Below, piece after piece: positions 1 to 7,606 of a stretch of 64,000 bases of DNA. The position numbers were made by a program, and so were the translations under genes. The notes under the pieces were generated by a model that was not told the origin of the DNA, ran no database searches, and saw only the letters and a list, made by a program, of their open reading frames with translations. The stretch's first letter is position 1, and each line of letters starts with the position of its first letter. The DNA is from Armatimonadota bacterium (GTDB taxonomy: Bacteria; Armatimonadota; Fimbriimonadia; Fimbriimonadales; Fimbriimonadaceae), in assembly GCA_022563855.1 (NCBI GenBank), contig JADFMN010000008.1, positions 1 through 64,000 of the forward strand, in the 5' to 3' direction.

Positions 1-259
1 GGGGCGCCGCGCGGCGGGCGTCGCTCTTGCGATACGACATATCTGACCCATATGACATATGTGATGAGCGAGCCGTTTGAGACTGCGTGGCCGTCATCGC
101 GCCCCTTCAGGGCGCATCGACCGTGTATTCCTCACCCAGGGCTACGCCCCGGGCTTTCGCAGCTCGACCCTTCGGGCCTGGGGAACTTGGTCTGTTCGGG
201 TACGCGTATCGACCCTTGACCCTAAATCCTCCAATCGACATGAGGTCGCCCCTCCCACG
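1..259. other. Gene-free stretch at window start
   Basis: I see no convincing gene here; the short open frames in it look like chance. It holds a GCGCCCCTTCAGGGCGC hairpin near 98-114. At 193-229 there is a module, TGTTCGGG then CGACCCTTGACCCTA, that recurs near 3396-3435 and in inverted orientation at 12682-12715. It is therefore probably part of the dispersed repeat population of this genome. Confidence 0.5.
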
Positions 260-294
260 GCCAACAGCCAACTGCCAACGGCAAACTGCAAACT
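260..294. repeat. Heptamer tandem array (GCCAACT type), 5 units
   Basis: Five consecutive 7-nt units read GCCAACA, GCCAACT, GCCAACG, GCAAACT, GCAAACT. The array ends 4 bp from the encoded CCA 3' end of the minus-strand tRNA-Pro. The same heptamer, read on the other strand as TTGGCAG, forms the array at 12861-12897, and it recurs at 28628-28662. Confidence 0.85.
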
Positions 295-298
295 AACC

Positions 299-375
299 TG
301 GTCGGGATGACAGGATTTGAACCTGCGACCTCCTCGTCCCGAACGAGGCGCTCTACCAAGCTGAGCCACATCCCG
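299..375 (-). tRNA. tRNA-Pro (anticodon CGG)
   Basis: Cloverleaf read on the minus strand. The acceptor CGGGATG pairs with CATCCCG, followed by discriminator A and an encoded CCA. The D arm contains GCTCAGCTTGGTAGAGC. The anticodon stem CCTCG/CGAGG closes a TTCGGGA loop with anticodon CGG. The T arm contains GGTTCAAATC. It is 77 nt including CCA. A TAGAAT box at 388-393 (minus strand) lies 12 nt upstream and is a plausible -10 element. Confidence 0.96.
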
Positions 376-387
376 ACTGGATTCGAG

Positions 388-393
388 ATTCTA
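388..393 (-). promoter_or_regulatory. Putative -10 box of tRNA-Pro(CGG)
   Basis: TAGAAT on the minus strand, 12 nt upstream of the mature 5' end at 375. No good -35 match was found. Confidence 0.45.
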
Positions 394-457
394 CCTTCGC
401 GCGTGGCCAGGCCCAACTCACAGGACGGGCCTGCGGACTTCTGTCAGAATCAAGCCA

Positions 458-1135
458 GTGCACATCCAGCCGTACTTTCCCGAGCCGATAGAGGTCTCGG
501 AGAACATAGCGTCGAGGTCTTACAAGGAGACCCTTCGCTTCACACGAACTGTGATCGCCGGGCACGCCGCGTCCGTCGCTGCCGTCATCGCCGGGTATTT
601 CTGGCTGCCTGGGTTTCTCGATCTGAGTGCGTCGGCGGCCGCGTTCGCATTCGGGCTGCTGGCGCTGACGCTGCTTCGCCGGTTCACGAACGGCGGATGG
701 CTGGACAACGTCGGCTCGTTGGTTTTGCTGATTCCGACGCTCGGCGCGCTGTCGCTCGTCGCTCAATCCGTGTCTGCGGCAGGAACTCCGGTATTTGTGC
801 TGGCAATTGGCTACCTGTACCTAGTCCTGTACGCCTGCCTCTGCGGCAGGGACTTCAGCTTCGTCGGCCAGTACGTGCTGGCTCTCGGCGCAACGATCTT
901 GACGGTGGTCGTGCTGGCCGCGATGGGACGTATTGGTTGGCTGACGGTCCTGAACGGCTCGGTGCTGGCGGCTGGCTTCAACTTCTACTTCGTCTACGAC
1001 CTCGCGGCCATGATGCGCAGGAGAAGGGCCGGCGAGCAGTCAGCGGCGGTGGCCGATCTGTACCGCGACCAGTTCAATTTCATCACGTATACGGTGCGGA
1101 TCGTGCTGCACTGGCGCAAGTTCAGGTTCATTTAG
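458..1135 (+). CDS. Multi-pass inner-membrane protein, possibly Bax inhibitor-1/YccA-like
   Basis: 225 aa from a GTG start. About six hydrophobic segments are visible, near residues 28-50, 55-73, 84-103, 108-126, 135-155 and 160-180, separated by short loops. A basic stretch MMRRRR follows the last segment. The C-terminal YRDQFNFITYTVRIV resembles the LYLDxxNLFxxLLR ending of the BAX inhibitor-1/YccA family, but I cannot confirm membership. A CAGAAT box ends 7 nt before the GTG and there is no Shine-Dalgarno, so the mRNA may be leaderless. The P-II gene starts only 5 nt downstream, so the two are probably co-transcribed, which suggests a regulator-membrane partner relationship. Function unknown. 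Confidence 0.75.
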   Translation: MHIQPYFPEPIEVSENIASRSYKETLRFTRTVIAGHAASVAAVIAGYFWLPGFLDLSASAAAFAFGLLALTLLRRFTNGGWLDNVGSLVLLIPTLGALSLVAQSVSAAGTPVFVLAIGYLYLVLYACLCGRDFSFVGQYVLALGATILTVVVLAAMGRIGWLTVLNGSVLAAGFNFYFVYDLAAMMRRRRAGEQSAAVADLYRDQFNFITYTVRIVLHWRKFRFI

Positions 1136-1140
1136 AGCTC

Positions 1141-1479
1141 ATGATCCGCGTGACGTGCTTCATTCGTCCACACCGTCTGGAAGAGGTTCGGACGGCGCTC
1201 AGCAGGCTCGAAATCAGCGGTCTGAGCGTCAGCGACGTTCGCGGTTCGGGAAACTCCGAGGAGCGGCCAGTCCGGTTTGCCGGCAGCGAGATGACGATCG
1301 CTCTGCCTATCCGCAGCAGGTTGGAGGTCGTTGCAAAAGACGAGCTGCTTGAGCCGCTTATCGAGGCGATAGTTGCCGGAGCCCGAACAGGCGAGCCCGG
1401 CGACGGCAAAATCTTCGTTGAGCCGGTCGAGGACTCGATTCGGATTCGAACCGAGGAGCGCGGCAGCGATACGGTGTGA
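1141..1479 (+). CDS. P-II family nitrogen-regulatory-like protein with altered T-loop
   Basis: 112 aa, the normal P-II length. The start is the ATG immediately after the upstream stop. Family hallmarks are the N-terminal IRPHRLEEVRTAL, the SGLSVSDVRG strand, GDGKIFV, and the C-terminal IRIRTEERG. P-II trimers sense ATP/ADP and 2-oxoglutarate and control partner proteins through the T-loop. Aligned by eye to E. coli GlnB, the T-loop has the same length, but Gln39 is replaced by Ser and uridylylated Tyr51 by Phe. Canonical 2-oxoglutarate sensing and uridylylation are therefore unlikely. It follows a membrane-protein gene that is not an ammonium transporter. Family assignment is firm; ligand and target are unknown. 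Confidence 0.9.
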   Translation: MIRVTCFIRPHRLEEVRTALSRLEISGLSVSDVRGSGNSEERPVRFAGSEMTIALPIRSRLEVVAKDELLEPLIEAIVAGARTGEPGDGKIFVEPVEDSIRIRTEERGSDTV

Positions 1480-1526
1480 CCATCCCAGCTGAAAAGCGTC
1501 ATAATGCTAGGTGAGGTTTGAACTCT

Positions 1527-3212
1527 ATGTTTGGTCGTTTCGTTGGACTCTTTCTCGCATCTCTCGTCGTCTCCGCACCGGCGGCGGGGCAGATCGTCAT
1601 CACTCTGGACACGCAGCCTGGAGCATCGCTGTTCGGTGAGCATCGTTTCACGGCGCTGGTGCAGTCGCAGTCGCTCGTGACACAGGTCGAGTTTTACGTA
1701 AACGGCGACCTCGTGGCGACAGATGAAAGCACGCCGTACGAGTTCGTGATGGATACGCTCATGTATGACGAGGGTGAGGTCATGCTCACGATCTCCGCGT
1801 ACAACCGCGACGGAGAGTCTGCGAAGCTAGACGTCAAGCTCACGATCGACAACGCCCTGGGCAAAGGGATCGAGTACCACATCGATAGAGCCAACGAGGC
1901 GGTAGTCAACCAGAATTGGGACGAGGCGATTCAAATCTGCCGCATCGCGCTCAAGATCGACTCGTCGAACAACGACGCCAGAATGGCGATCGCGCGCGCA
2001 TATTTTGGCAAGGGCGTTTACGACATGGCACAGAAGTTCGCTGAGGACATTCTCGCGGACGATCCGGGCAACACGCCGGCTAAGTCGCTGCTCTCCGGCA
2101 TCGGACTGCGGCAGGCGTTCAGCGCAGTCGAGTCGGGCATGGATCGCGATCAAGCACTGGATACGCTCGCCTCGGCGATGAAGATGGCGACCGAGGCGCG
2201 GATGGAAGTGCTCGAAGCACAAATCGAAACCGCTGCTCAGGCTGCGGCTGGCAAGGACGGCGGGCCGGAGTGGTTCGCCTACGTCGACACGCTCATCTCA
2301 ACAGGTCGTTACTCGACCGCGATCGGAGAGCTTAGTTCGCCGATGCTGAAGAATCCAGACGACAACGCCATCGCAAATCGGATCATTTATGCGCAGATCA
2401 GGGCGGGCAGGACCCAGGCCGCGCTGCGATCGCTTAGAGAGCATGAGCGCGAAGGGTATCCCGACGCTTACGGGTACTCGCTCAAAGCGATCCTCATGGA
2501 ACATCTGGGTGAGGATCAGGCGGCGCTCGACGCTGAGCGCGAGGCGATTCTTGAGGACGCGGGCAGCCTCGGCGTGAGGACGACGCAAGCCTATCTGGCT
2601 TTGAGGCGAGGCCGTGGCGGGGCGCTGCAGCAGATCACTCGCTCACTCGCGACATCCGAAGGGCAAAGCCCGATCACAAACTACTACTTGGCGGCGATGT
2701 ACTACAGGCAGAACCAGTTCCAACTCAGCGAGAAAGCGTTTCAAGCCGCTCTACTCGCCGATCCCGCGATGTACGACATGTACATCGAGCGCGCAAACCA
2801 AGCGCTCTCGTTCCTCGTCGCCAACGCTCTGACTGGCAAGGAGAAGGCGTATCAGCTTCGCTTTGCCGAAGCGTTCACCCAGGCGGCGCTCATCGCGAGG
2901 CCAGAGTCGTTTGAGGCGTTGACCGCACAGGCGCTGATTTACCTGTACAGGGACGAGCTCGACGACGCGCTCCGCTTCGCGCAGGCGGCCGTCCAAGCCG
3001 GTCCCGAATACGGTGCGGCGCATAACACCCTGGCACTCGCGCTCTCCCTTACCGGTCAATCGTTCGAAGGCGTGGCACAGATGGAGAAAGCGGGTGCCGC
3101 CGATCCGGCGTACCTCGCTGGCGCGACGGTGCCGACGTTGAACCGCGCATGGGACTATTTCTTCAGGCACGGGCGCACGCCGCTCATCGTGCCTCCGAGC
3201 TCCGGCTCGTAG
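1527..3212 (+). CDS. Secreted Ig-like/TPR repeat protein
   Basis: 561 aa from an ATG preceded by AGGTGAGG. Residues 1-21 form a signal peptide ending near AAGQ. Residues ~25-105 look like a bacterial Ig-like domain (VEFYVNGDLVATD, PYEFVMDT, LTISAYNRDG). From ~112 onward the sequence consists of helical tetratricopeptide-type repeats (NQNWDEAIQICRIALKID, DALRFAQAAVQAGPEYGAAH). The protein is probably exported and acts as a protein-binding scaffold in the envelope. A TTG nine bases upstream is in frame but poorly supported. It ends 47 bp before tRNA-Pro(GGG). Domain types are clear; the partner is unknown. Confidence 0.85.
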   Translation: MFGRFVGLFLASLVVSAPAAGQIVITLDTQPGASLFGEHRFTALVQSQSLVTQVEFYVNGDLVATDESTPYEFVMDTLMYDEGEVMLTISAYNRDGESAKLDVKLTIDNALGKGIEYHIDRANEAVVNQNWDEAIQICRIALKIDSSNNDARMAIARAYFGKGVYDMAQKFAEDILADDPGNTPAKSLLSGIGLRQAFSAVESGMDRDQALDTLASAMKMATEARMEVLEAQIETAAQAAAGKDGGPEWFAYVDTLISTGRYSTAIGELSSPMLKNPDDNAIANRIIYAQIRAGRTQAALRSLREHEREGYPDAYGYSLKAILMEHLGEDQAALDAEREAILEDAGSLGVRTTQAYLALRRGRGGALQQITRSLATSEGQSPITNYYLAAMYYRQNQFQLSEKAFQAALLADPAMYDMYIERANQALSFLVANALTGKEKAYQLRFAEAFTQAALIARPESFEALTAQALIYLYRDELDDALRFAQAAVQAGPEYGAAHNTLALALSLTGQSFEGVAQMEKAGAADPAYLAGATVPTLNRAWDYFFRHGRTPLIVPPSSGS

Positions 3213-3259
3213 CGTCTTTCGCGTGTGGTAGTCGGGACAGGTATCCTGACTGCCCGCGT

Positions 3260-3336
3260 CGGGGCGTGGCTCAGCTTGGTAGAGCGCTACACTGGGGGTG
3301 TAGAGGCCGCGAGTTCAAATCTCGCCGCCCCGACCA
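3260..3336 (+). tRNA. tRNA-Pro (anticodon GGG)
   Basis: The acceptor CGGGGCG pairs with CGCCCCG, followed by A and an encoded CCA. The D arm GCTCAGCTTGGTAGAGC is identical to that of the CGG isoacceptor at 299-375. The anticodon stem CTACA/TGTAG closes the loop CTGGGGG with anticodon GGG. It is 77 nt with CCA. A decamer array begins 20 bp downstream. Confidence 0.96.
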
Positions 3337-3356
3337 GTTTCCTTTTGGCTCGGGAG

Positions 3357-3415
3357 TTCGGATTGGTTCGGACTGGTTCGGATTTATTCGGTTTGTTCGG
3401 GTTTGTTCGGATTCG
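3357..3415. repeat. Decamer tandem array (TTCGGATTGG type), 6 units
   Basis: TTCGG recurs at 3357, 3367, 3377, 3387, 3396 and 3406, giving a 10-nt period with degenerate tails (ATTGG, ACTGG, ATTTA, TTTG, GTTTG, ATTCG). The complementary decamer forms the array at 17729-17768. It lies 20 bp downstream of the tRNA-Pro(GGG) 3' end. Confidence 0.85.
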
Positions 3416-3421
3416 CCTCTT

Positions 3422-3439
3422 GACCCTAGACCCTAGACC
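3422..3439. repeat. GACCCTA heptamer, 2.5 units
   Basis: GACCCTA GACCCTA GACC directly follows the decamer array. The same word appears near 219-225 (GACCCTA) and inverted near 12684-12690. Confidence 0.6.
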
Positions 3440-3494
3440 GTGATCCCTCGCACTTCAAAAGACGAACGGCGCGATAGCCCGTGAGTTACAGGCG

Positions 3495-3520
3495 CGGCTC
3501 GCGGGGACGCTCGCCCTCCC
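3495..3520. repeat. Dispersed intergenic repeat G, copy 1
   Basis: GGCTCGCGGGG followed by ACGCTCGCCCTCCC. Near-identical sequence occurs at 28668-28693, and a copy split by another repeat lies at 55968-56036. It lies downstream of the deoB stop, between deoB and tRNA-Pro. Confidence 0.75.
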
Positions 3521-3559
3521 TTCTGACAGTCCCAAGTACAGGGTTCTGACGAGTATTGC

Positions 3560-4696
3560 TCAGAAGAGTCGCTGTCCGGCTGGCCAGTCGAGGCCGAGGT
3601 GCGCTGCGACGGTGGCGCCGATGGCGGTCATGCCGTCTGTGTCGCCGAGGTTCTTGGGTTCGATGCCTTCGCCAACCAGCGCTACCGGGACGTACTCGCG
3701 TGAGTGGTCGGTCGAAGCGTCGGTTGGGTCGTTGCCGTGGTCGGCGGTCAGGATGAGGAGGTCGCCATCGGTTAGCAGCGAGATGATCTTGCCGAGCGTG
3801 ACGTCGAACTCCTCGAGGCATCGCGCAAACCCGTCAGGGTCGTTGCGGTGGCCGTACAGCATGTCGAAGTCCTCGAAGTTGGCGAAGATAAACCGCGCGT
3901 CGGAGTCGAGCGCCTGCCACAGCGCCGTTTCGTGCTCCCTGTTGTTCTGCGTGCGCGGGACATCGCGGAAGCCGCGGCCACCGAACAGATCCGGCACAAC
4001 GCCGAGGCCGTAGACGTCCCCGATCTCATCGACTAGGTTTGGCGGCGGCGGAAGGGGGAAGTCCTTTCTGTTCCCCGTTCGCGTGAATCCGTCATCAACA
4101 GAGCCGACGAACGGGCGGGCGATGATACGCTGAAGATTGTACGGTTCTTTACACAGTTTCCTGGCAATCCTGCACATTTCATACAGCCGGTCAATGGGGA
4201 TAACTGATTCGTGGCACGCGATCTGGAACACGCTGTCTGCGCTCGTGTAGACGATCGGCTGGCCAGTCCGAGCGTGCTTCGCGCCGAGATCTTGGATGAT
4301 CACAGTGCCGCTCGCGGGATAGTTGCCGAGCGTCTTTTTGCCGATCTTTTCTTCAAACTCCCGGATCAGTTCTTGCGGAAAGCCGGAAGGGTAGGTCGGG
4401 AACGGCGTCTCGGTGACGACCCCCATCATCTCCCAGTGCCCGGTGACCGAGTCCTTCCCTTGACTGAGTTCGCGGAGCCTTCCGTACCGCCCCGACGGGG
4501 CGTCGCCTATCCCGCACGCGGCGAGAAACCCAACCCTCTCTAGGTTTGGCGCATGGAAACCGCCGACGTGCTCCCAAACGTGCAGAACAGTCGACGGGCT
4601 ATCGTGGTCGCCGAACTCGGCTGCGTCGGGAGCGGCCCCCGCCCCACAGCCGTCCAGAACGATTACGATAGCCCGTCGAGCGGGAATCTGGCTCAC
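3560..4696 (-). CDS. deoB: Phosphopentomutase
   Basis: 378 aa, typical DeoB length, GTG start. It interconverts ribose/deoxyribose 1-phosphate and 5-phosphate in nucleoside salvage, using Mn ions in an alkaline-phosphatase-like fold. Visible motifs are the N-terminal metal site VLDGCGAG (~res 13), the phospho-acceptor Thr region DSVTGHWEMMG (~82-92), FEDFDMLYGHRND, and the C-terminal metal ligands LTADHGNDPTDASTDHSREY. No SD precedes the GTG; an AATAAT box 7 nt upstream may be the -10 of a leaderless transcript. The neighbouring small secreted protein gene ends 8 nt upstream of this start. Assignment is confident. Confidence 0.95.
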   Translation of the reverse strand: MSQIPARRAIVIVLDGCGAGAAPDAAEFGDHDSPSTVLHVWEHVGGFHAPNLERVGFLAACGIGDAPSGRYGRLRELSQGKDSVTGHWEMMGVVTETPFPTYPSGFPQELIREFEEKIGKKTLGNYPASGTVIIQDLGAKHARTGQPIVYTSADSVFQIACHESVIPIDRLYEMCRIARKLCKEPYNLQRIIARPFVGSVDDGFTRTGNRKDFPLPPPPNLVDEIGDVYGLGVVPDLFGGRGFRDVPRTQNNREHETALWQALDSDARFIFANFEDFDMLYGHRNDPDGFARCLEEFDVTLGKIISLLTDGDLLILTADHGNDPTDASTDHSREYVPVALVGEGIEPKNLGDTDGMTAIGATVAAHLGLDWPAGQRLF

Positions 4697-4704
4697 GCCA
4701 TTGA

Positions 4705-5091
4705 TTATTCCAGAGGTGGATCGATGCTCGCTGGCGGCTCAAGAGGCTCCGGCGGTCGGACCCGATCCCGCGGGCCTGCATCTCGCTGGCCGCGCATTCC
4801 CATCGGCAGGTTGCCCAGAGCGACGACGTCAAGGTCGGACTTGCTCAGTTTGTAGATCCGGTTGCCCTGCAGGATGTACAGGTTTTGGCCATCCTGAAGC
4901 ATCACGGCCTGTCCGCCTCCGCCCATCATCTGCGGCGGCATCCCGCGCTGTTGGCCGCGCTGGAGCTGGTTCTGGCCAGCTCGGTCTGAAACCTGGCCTT
5001 GCGCATTGGCTACGCCCATCGTGATCGCCACTGACAGCGCAGCTATGCCTGCGATGCTGAGGATCGTTCCTCGTAAATTGCTCTTCATCAT
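4705..5091 (-). CDS. Small secreted protein of unknown function
   Basis: 128 aa from the ATG at 5091 (a second ATG follows immediately), preceded by GGAG 7 nt upstream. Residues ~1-30 are a signal peptide ending at VANAQ. The mature part is low-complexity, rich in Gln, Gly, Arg and Met (RGMPPQMMGGGG). It contains one short conserved-looking block, LQDGQNLYILQGNRIYKLSKSDL, and a Pro-rich tail. A 150-codon reading frame from 5154 is possible but would hide the signal peptide. Probably envelope or periplasmic. I do not recognise a family. Confidence 0.75.
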   Translation of the reverse strand: MMKSNLRGTILSIAGIAALSVAITMGVANAQGQVSDRAGQNQLQRGQQRGMPPQMMGGGGQAVMLQDGQNLYILQGNRIYKLSKSDLDVVALGNLPMGMRGQRDAGPRDRVRPPEPLEPPASIDPPLE

Positions 5092-5166
5092 TAAATCTCC
5101 GTAGTGGGCGGTGCGCCCTGCCAAGGAAGACGCCAGTTCCTTCGTTTGGTTCACTCTGTGATTGAG

Positions 5167-5172
5167 TACAGT
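5167..5172 (+). promoter_or_regulatory. Putative -10 of leaderless MBL-hydrolase mRNA
   Basis: TACAGT ends 5 nt before the ATG at 5178. A TTTGGT lies 16 bp upstream as a possible -35. No Shine-Dalgarno fits in the remaining space. Confidence 0.5.
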
Positions 5173-5177
5173 GGGCC

Positions 5178-6011
5178 ATGCGGCTGACGCTGCTCGGTAC
5201 CGGCACTCCGAACGCTGAACCTGACCGAATGGGTTCCGCGCTCGCGATATCGAATGGCGATGATCTCGTTCTCATCGACGCAGGTCCAGGTGTGGTGAGA
5301 CGGGCTTTGCAGGCCGGGTTCGCCGCTCAGCAGCTTGATACAGTGTTTTTGACGCACCTGCACTCCGACCACACTGCGGGGCTTGCAGACCTGTGGCTGA
5401 CGCCGCCCGTGCTGGGTCGCACTGGCGAGCTTCGCCTGTTCGGCCCTCCAGGTGTTGCGGCGTTGGGTGACGGGTTGTGGACCGCGTATCAGGCCGACCT
5501 CCGTGAGCGGAGCGACGGTTTGGAGCCTACGGCCGTCGCTGGGTTTGGCATGGACTCCACTGAAATGGAGCCGGGAGATTCTGCCCAGATCGGCGAAATC
5601 GAGGTGACCTGCTTCGCTTCCGCGCACGGCAGCTGGCCAGCTTACGGGTACCGAGTTGAGACGGCGGCGGGCACCGTTGTTGTCTCAGGCGATACAGCTC
5701 CGTATGACGGGATCGAGGAGAACTACGCGGGTGCAGCTATCTTGGTTCACGAGGTGTACTCCTCTGCTGGCCTGAAATCGCGTCCGGCTGATTGGAGAAC
5801 GTACCACGAAGCCGTCCACACGTCGGCATCGGAACTTGGCGAGATCGCTGCGCAAGTGCGCCCTCGGTTGCTCGTGCTGACCCATCAGCTGATGTGGGGT
5901 GTCAGCGAGGGAGACTTGGTCGACGAAATCGAGCGATGGTACGACGGCCCGATCGTTTTCGGCGAAGACTTGGACTCGTTTGAAGTCGGCGAGCTAGTCG
6001 AAGAGGGCTGA
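5178..6011 (+). CDS. MBL-fold metallo-hydrolase (RNase Z/arylsulfatase-like)
   Basis: 277 aa. The metallo-beta-lactamase signature [11 protein letters not shown] gives zinc ligands H60, H62, D64 and H65. Further metal-site elements are [24 protein letters not shown] and LTHQLMW. The N-terminal [21 protein letters not shown] is typical of the RNase Z-like/arylsulfatase-type branch. The substrate could be a phosphodiester or a sulfate or phosphonate ester; I cannot decide. The last 18 nt overlap the 3' end of ruvB in convergent orientation. The start has a TACAGT box 5 nt upstream and no SD. Confidence 0.88.
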   Translation: MRLTLLGTGTPNAEPDRMGSALAISNGDDLVLIDAGPGVVRRALQAGFAAQQLDTVFLTHLHSDHTAGLADLWLTPPVLGRTGELRLFGPPGVAALGDGLWTAYQADLRERSDGLEPTAVAGFGMDSTEMEPGDSAQIGEIEVTCFASAHGSWPAYGYRVETAAGTVVVSGDTAPYDGIEENYAGAAILVHEVYSSAGLKSRPADWRTYHEAVHTSASELGEIAAQVRPRLLVLTHQLMWGVSEGDLVDEIERWYDGPIVFGEDLDSFEVGELVEEG

Positions 6012-7025
6012 GTCCCCGAACCCCTTCTTCGGCACTTTGATCCCAAGGTGCTCGTACGCGGACTTGGTCGCTGTGCGACCGCGCGGAGTGCGGGCGATGA
6101 AGCCTTGTTGCAGCAGGAACGGCTCGTAGACGTCCTCGATCGTCTGGGCGTCCTCGCCGGTCGAAGCCGCCAGCGTATCAAGCCCGACCGGACCGCCGGA
6201 GTACTTCTCGATGATCACGCGCAGCAGCGTGCGGTCAACTCGGTCCAACCCAAAACCGTCTACCTCAAGAGCCGAAAGAGCCTTGTCGGCGATCTGCACT
6301 CCGATCGTTTCCAGCCCATCGACCTGCGCGAAATCTCGAACGCGCCGGAGCAAGCGGTTGGCGATGCGCGGAGTTCCGCGCGCTCGCCGCGCGATCTCTT
6401 CTCCACCCGGCCCATCAACCGAAAACTTAAGCAGCGACGATGAGCGCTTGACTATTTCGAGCAGCTCGTGCGGTTCGTAGAAACCGAAGTTGAAAACGAT
6501 GCCGAACCGTGCCCGCAACGGTCCAGTGAGCAGCCCCTGCCGTGTAGTCGCGCCGATCACCGTGAGAGGCGGAACGTCCAAGCGGATCGATCGCGCCGCA
6601 GGCCCCTTGCCGATCATGATGTCGACCTTCCGGTCTTCCATCGCAGGGTACAGAATCTCCTCGACCGGGCGGGAGAGCCGATGAATCTCGTCGATGAACA
6701 GCACCGCGCCGGGTTCGAGGTTCGTGAGAATGCCGACCAGATCGCCCGGGCGTTCGACCGCAGGCCCACTGGTAACGTGGAGTTCGGCGCCCATCTCGAT
6801 GGCGACGATGTGCGCGAGCGTTGTTTTGCCGAGTCCGGGCGGCCCATACAACAGCATGTGATCGATCGGCTCGGAGCGCTGCTGCGCTGCGGTCAAGAAC
6901 ACGTTCAGGTTGGACTTCATCTTCTCTTGCCCGATGAACTCGGCAAGCGTCCTCGGTCGGAGACTGACCTCGGCGACGACGTCCTCCTGCTTGCGGCGCG
7001 GGTCGAGCTCTTCGACTCGGCTCAT
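5994..7025 (-). CDS. ruvB: Holliday junction branch-migration ATPase RuvB
   Basis: 343 aa, the usual length. Hexameric AAA+ motor that drives branch migration with RuvA. Visible elements are the N-terminal [19 protein letters not shown], Walker [10 protein letters not shown] (~res 61), Walker [11 protein letters not shown], sensor region [18 protein letters not shown], and a C-terminal winged helix with [18 protein letters not shown]. Its ATG overlaps the ruvA stop by 4 nt (ATGA), so the two are translationally coupled. The 3' end overlaps the opposing MBL gene. Confidence 0.97.
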   Translation of the reverse strand: MSRVEELDPRRKQEDVVAEVSLRPRTLAEFIGQEKMKSNLNVFLTAAQQRSEPIDHMLLYGPPGLGKTTLAHIVAIEMGAELHVTSGPAVERPGDLVGILTNLEPGAVLFIDEIHRLSRPVEEILYPAMEDRKVDIMIGKGPAARSIRLDVPPLTVIGATTRQGLLTGPLRARFGIVFNFGFYEPHELLEIVKRSSSLLKFSVDGPGGEEIARRARGTPRIANRLLRRVRDFAQVDGLETIGVQIADKALSALEVDGFGLDRVDRTLLRVIIEKYSGGPVGLDTLAASTGEDAQTIEDVYEPFLLQQGFIARTPRGRTATKSAYEHLGIKVPKKGFGDSALFD

Positions 7026-7606
7026 CGCTGAAGGCTCCTGAGAGCGGCTCTCAGCTGCCCTTCCACGTCTTCGGCGTCGCGCCGAGCGTCCGATGCGGCG
7101 TACTCTGCCTCTTGGCGTCGGTAACCGAGCGCGACCAGTGCGTCGACAACCTCATCCTCCTGCGAGCCGCCCATTGCTACGACCGCCTTCTGCATGACGA
7201 CGAACTCCTGAATCTTGTCCTTCAGGTCGACGTTGATCCGCTCGGCGAGCCGTGGGCCGACCCCCGATGCCCGCACGAGCATCTTCGCGTCCTGCGACAC
7301 CACAGCGTTGGCAAGGCCGTGCTCGCCAAGCTCGCTCAGAAGGGACAGCCCCAGCTTAGGCCCGCACCCCCTAACGTCGGTCACGAGGTCGAAAAGCGCC
7401 CGTTGGTCCGGGTTCTGAAAGCCGTACAGGTACTGGCCGTCATCGCGGAACACCTGGCGAATGTACAGGGTCGCAGGAGCGCCGATCGTCGAGTTCATCA
7501 GCAACACGGGCTGCGGCGCGAACACCTCGTACCCGACGCCTCCAGCTTCGATGACGACCCGATCGCCGCTCACTTCGATAACCTCACCACGGAGCCGCGC
7601 GATCAT
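7022..7606 (-). CDS. ruvA: Holliday junction DNA helicase subunit RuvA
   Basis: 194 aa. Tetrameric DNA-binding subunit that loads RuvB on Holliday junctions. The N-terminal OB fold begins [28 protein letters not shown]. The central tandem helix-hairpin-helix contains [22 protein letters not shown] and [14 protein letters not shown]. The C-terminal UBA-like domain III ([21 protein letters not shown]) contacts RuvB. It overlaps ruvB and the upstream DUF4127 gene by 4 nt each, giving a tightly coupled three-gene operon. Confidence 0.97.
   Translation of the reverse strand: MIARLRGEVIEVSGDRVVIEAGGVGYEVFAPQPVLLMNSTIGAPATLYIRQVFRDDGQYLYGFQNPDQRALFDLVTDVRGCGPKLGLSLLSELGEHGLANAVVSQDAKMLVRASGVGPRLAERINVDLKDKIQEFVVMQKAVVAMGGSQEDEVVDALVALGYRRQEAEYAASDARRDAEDVEGQLRAALRSLQR

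Noticed and set aside
307-1479. Long plus-strand open frame starting inside the tRNA-Pro region
   Set aside because: Only its last 113 codons are a real gene (P-II from the ATG at 1141). The upstream part overlaps the tRNA and the better-supported membrane-protein frame.
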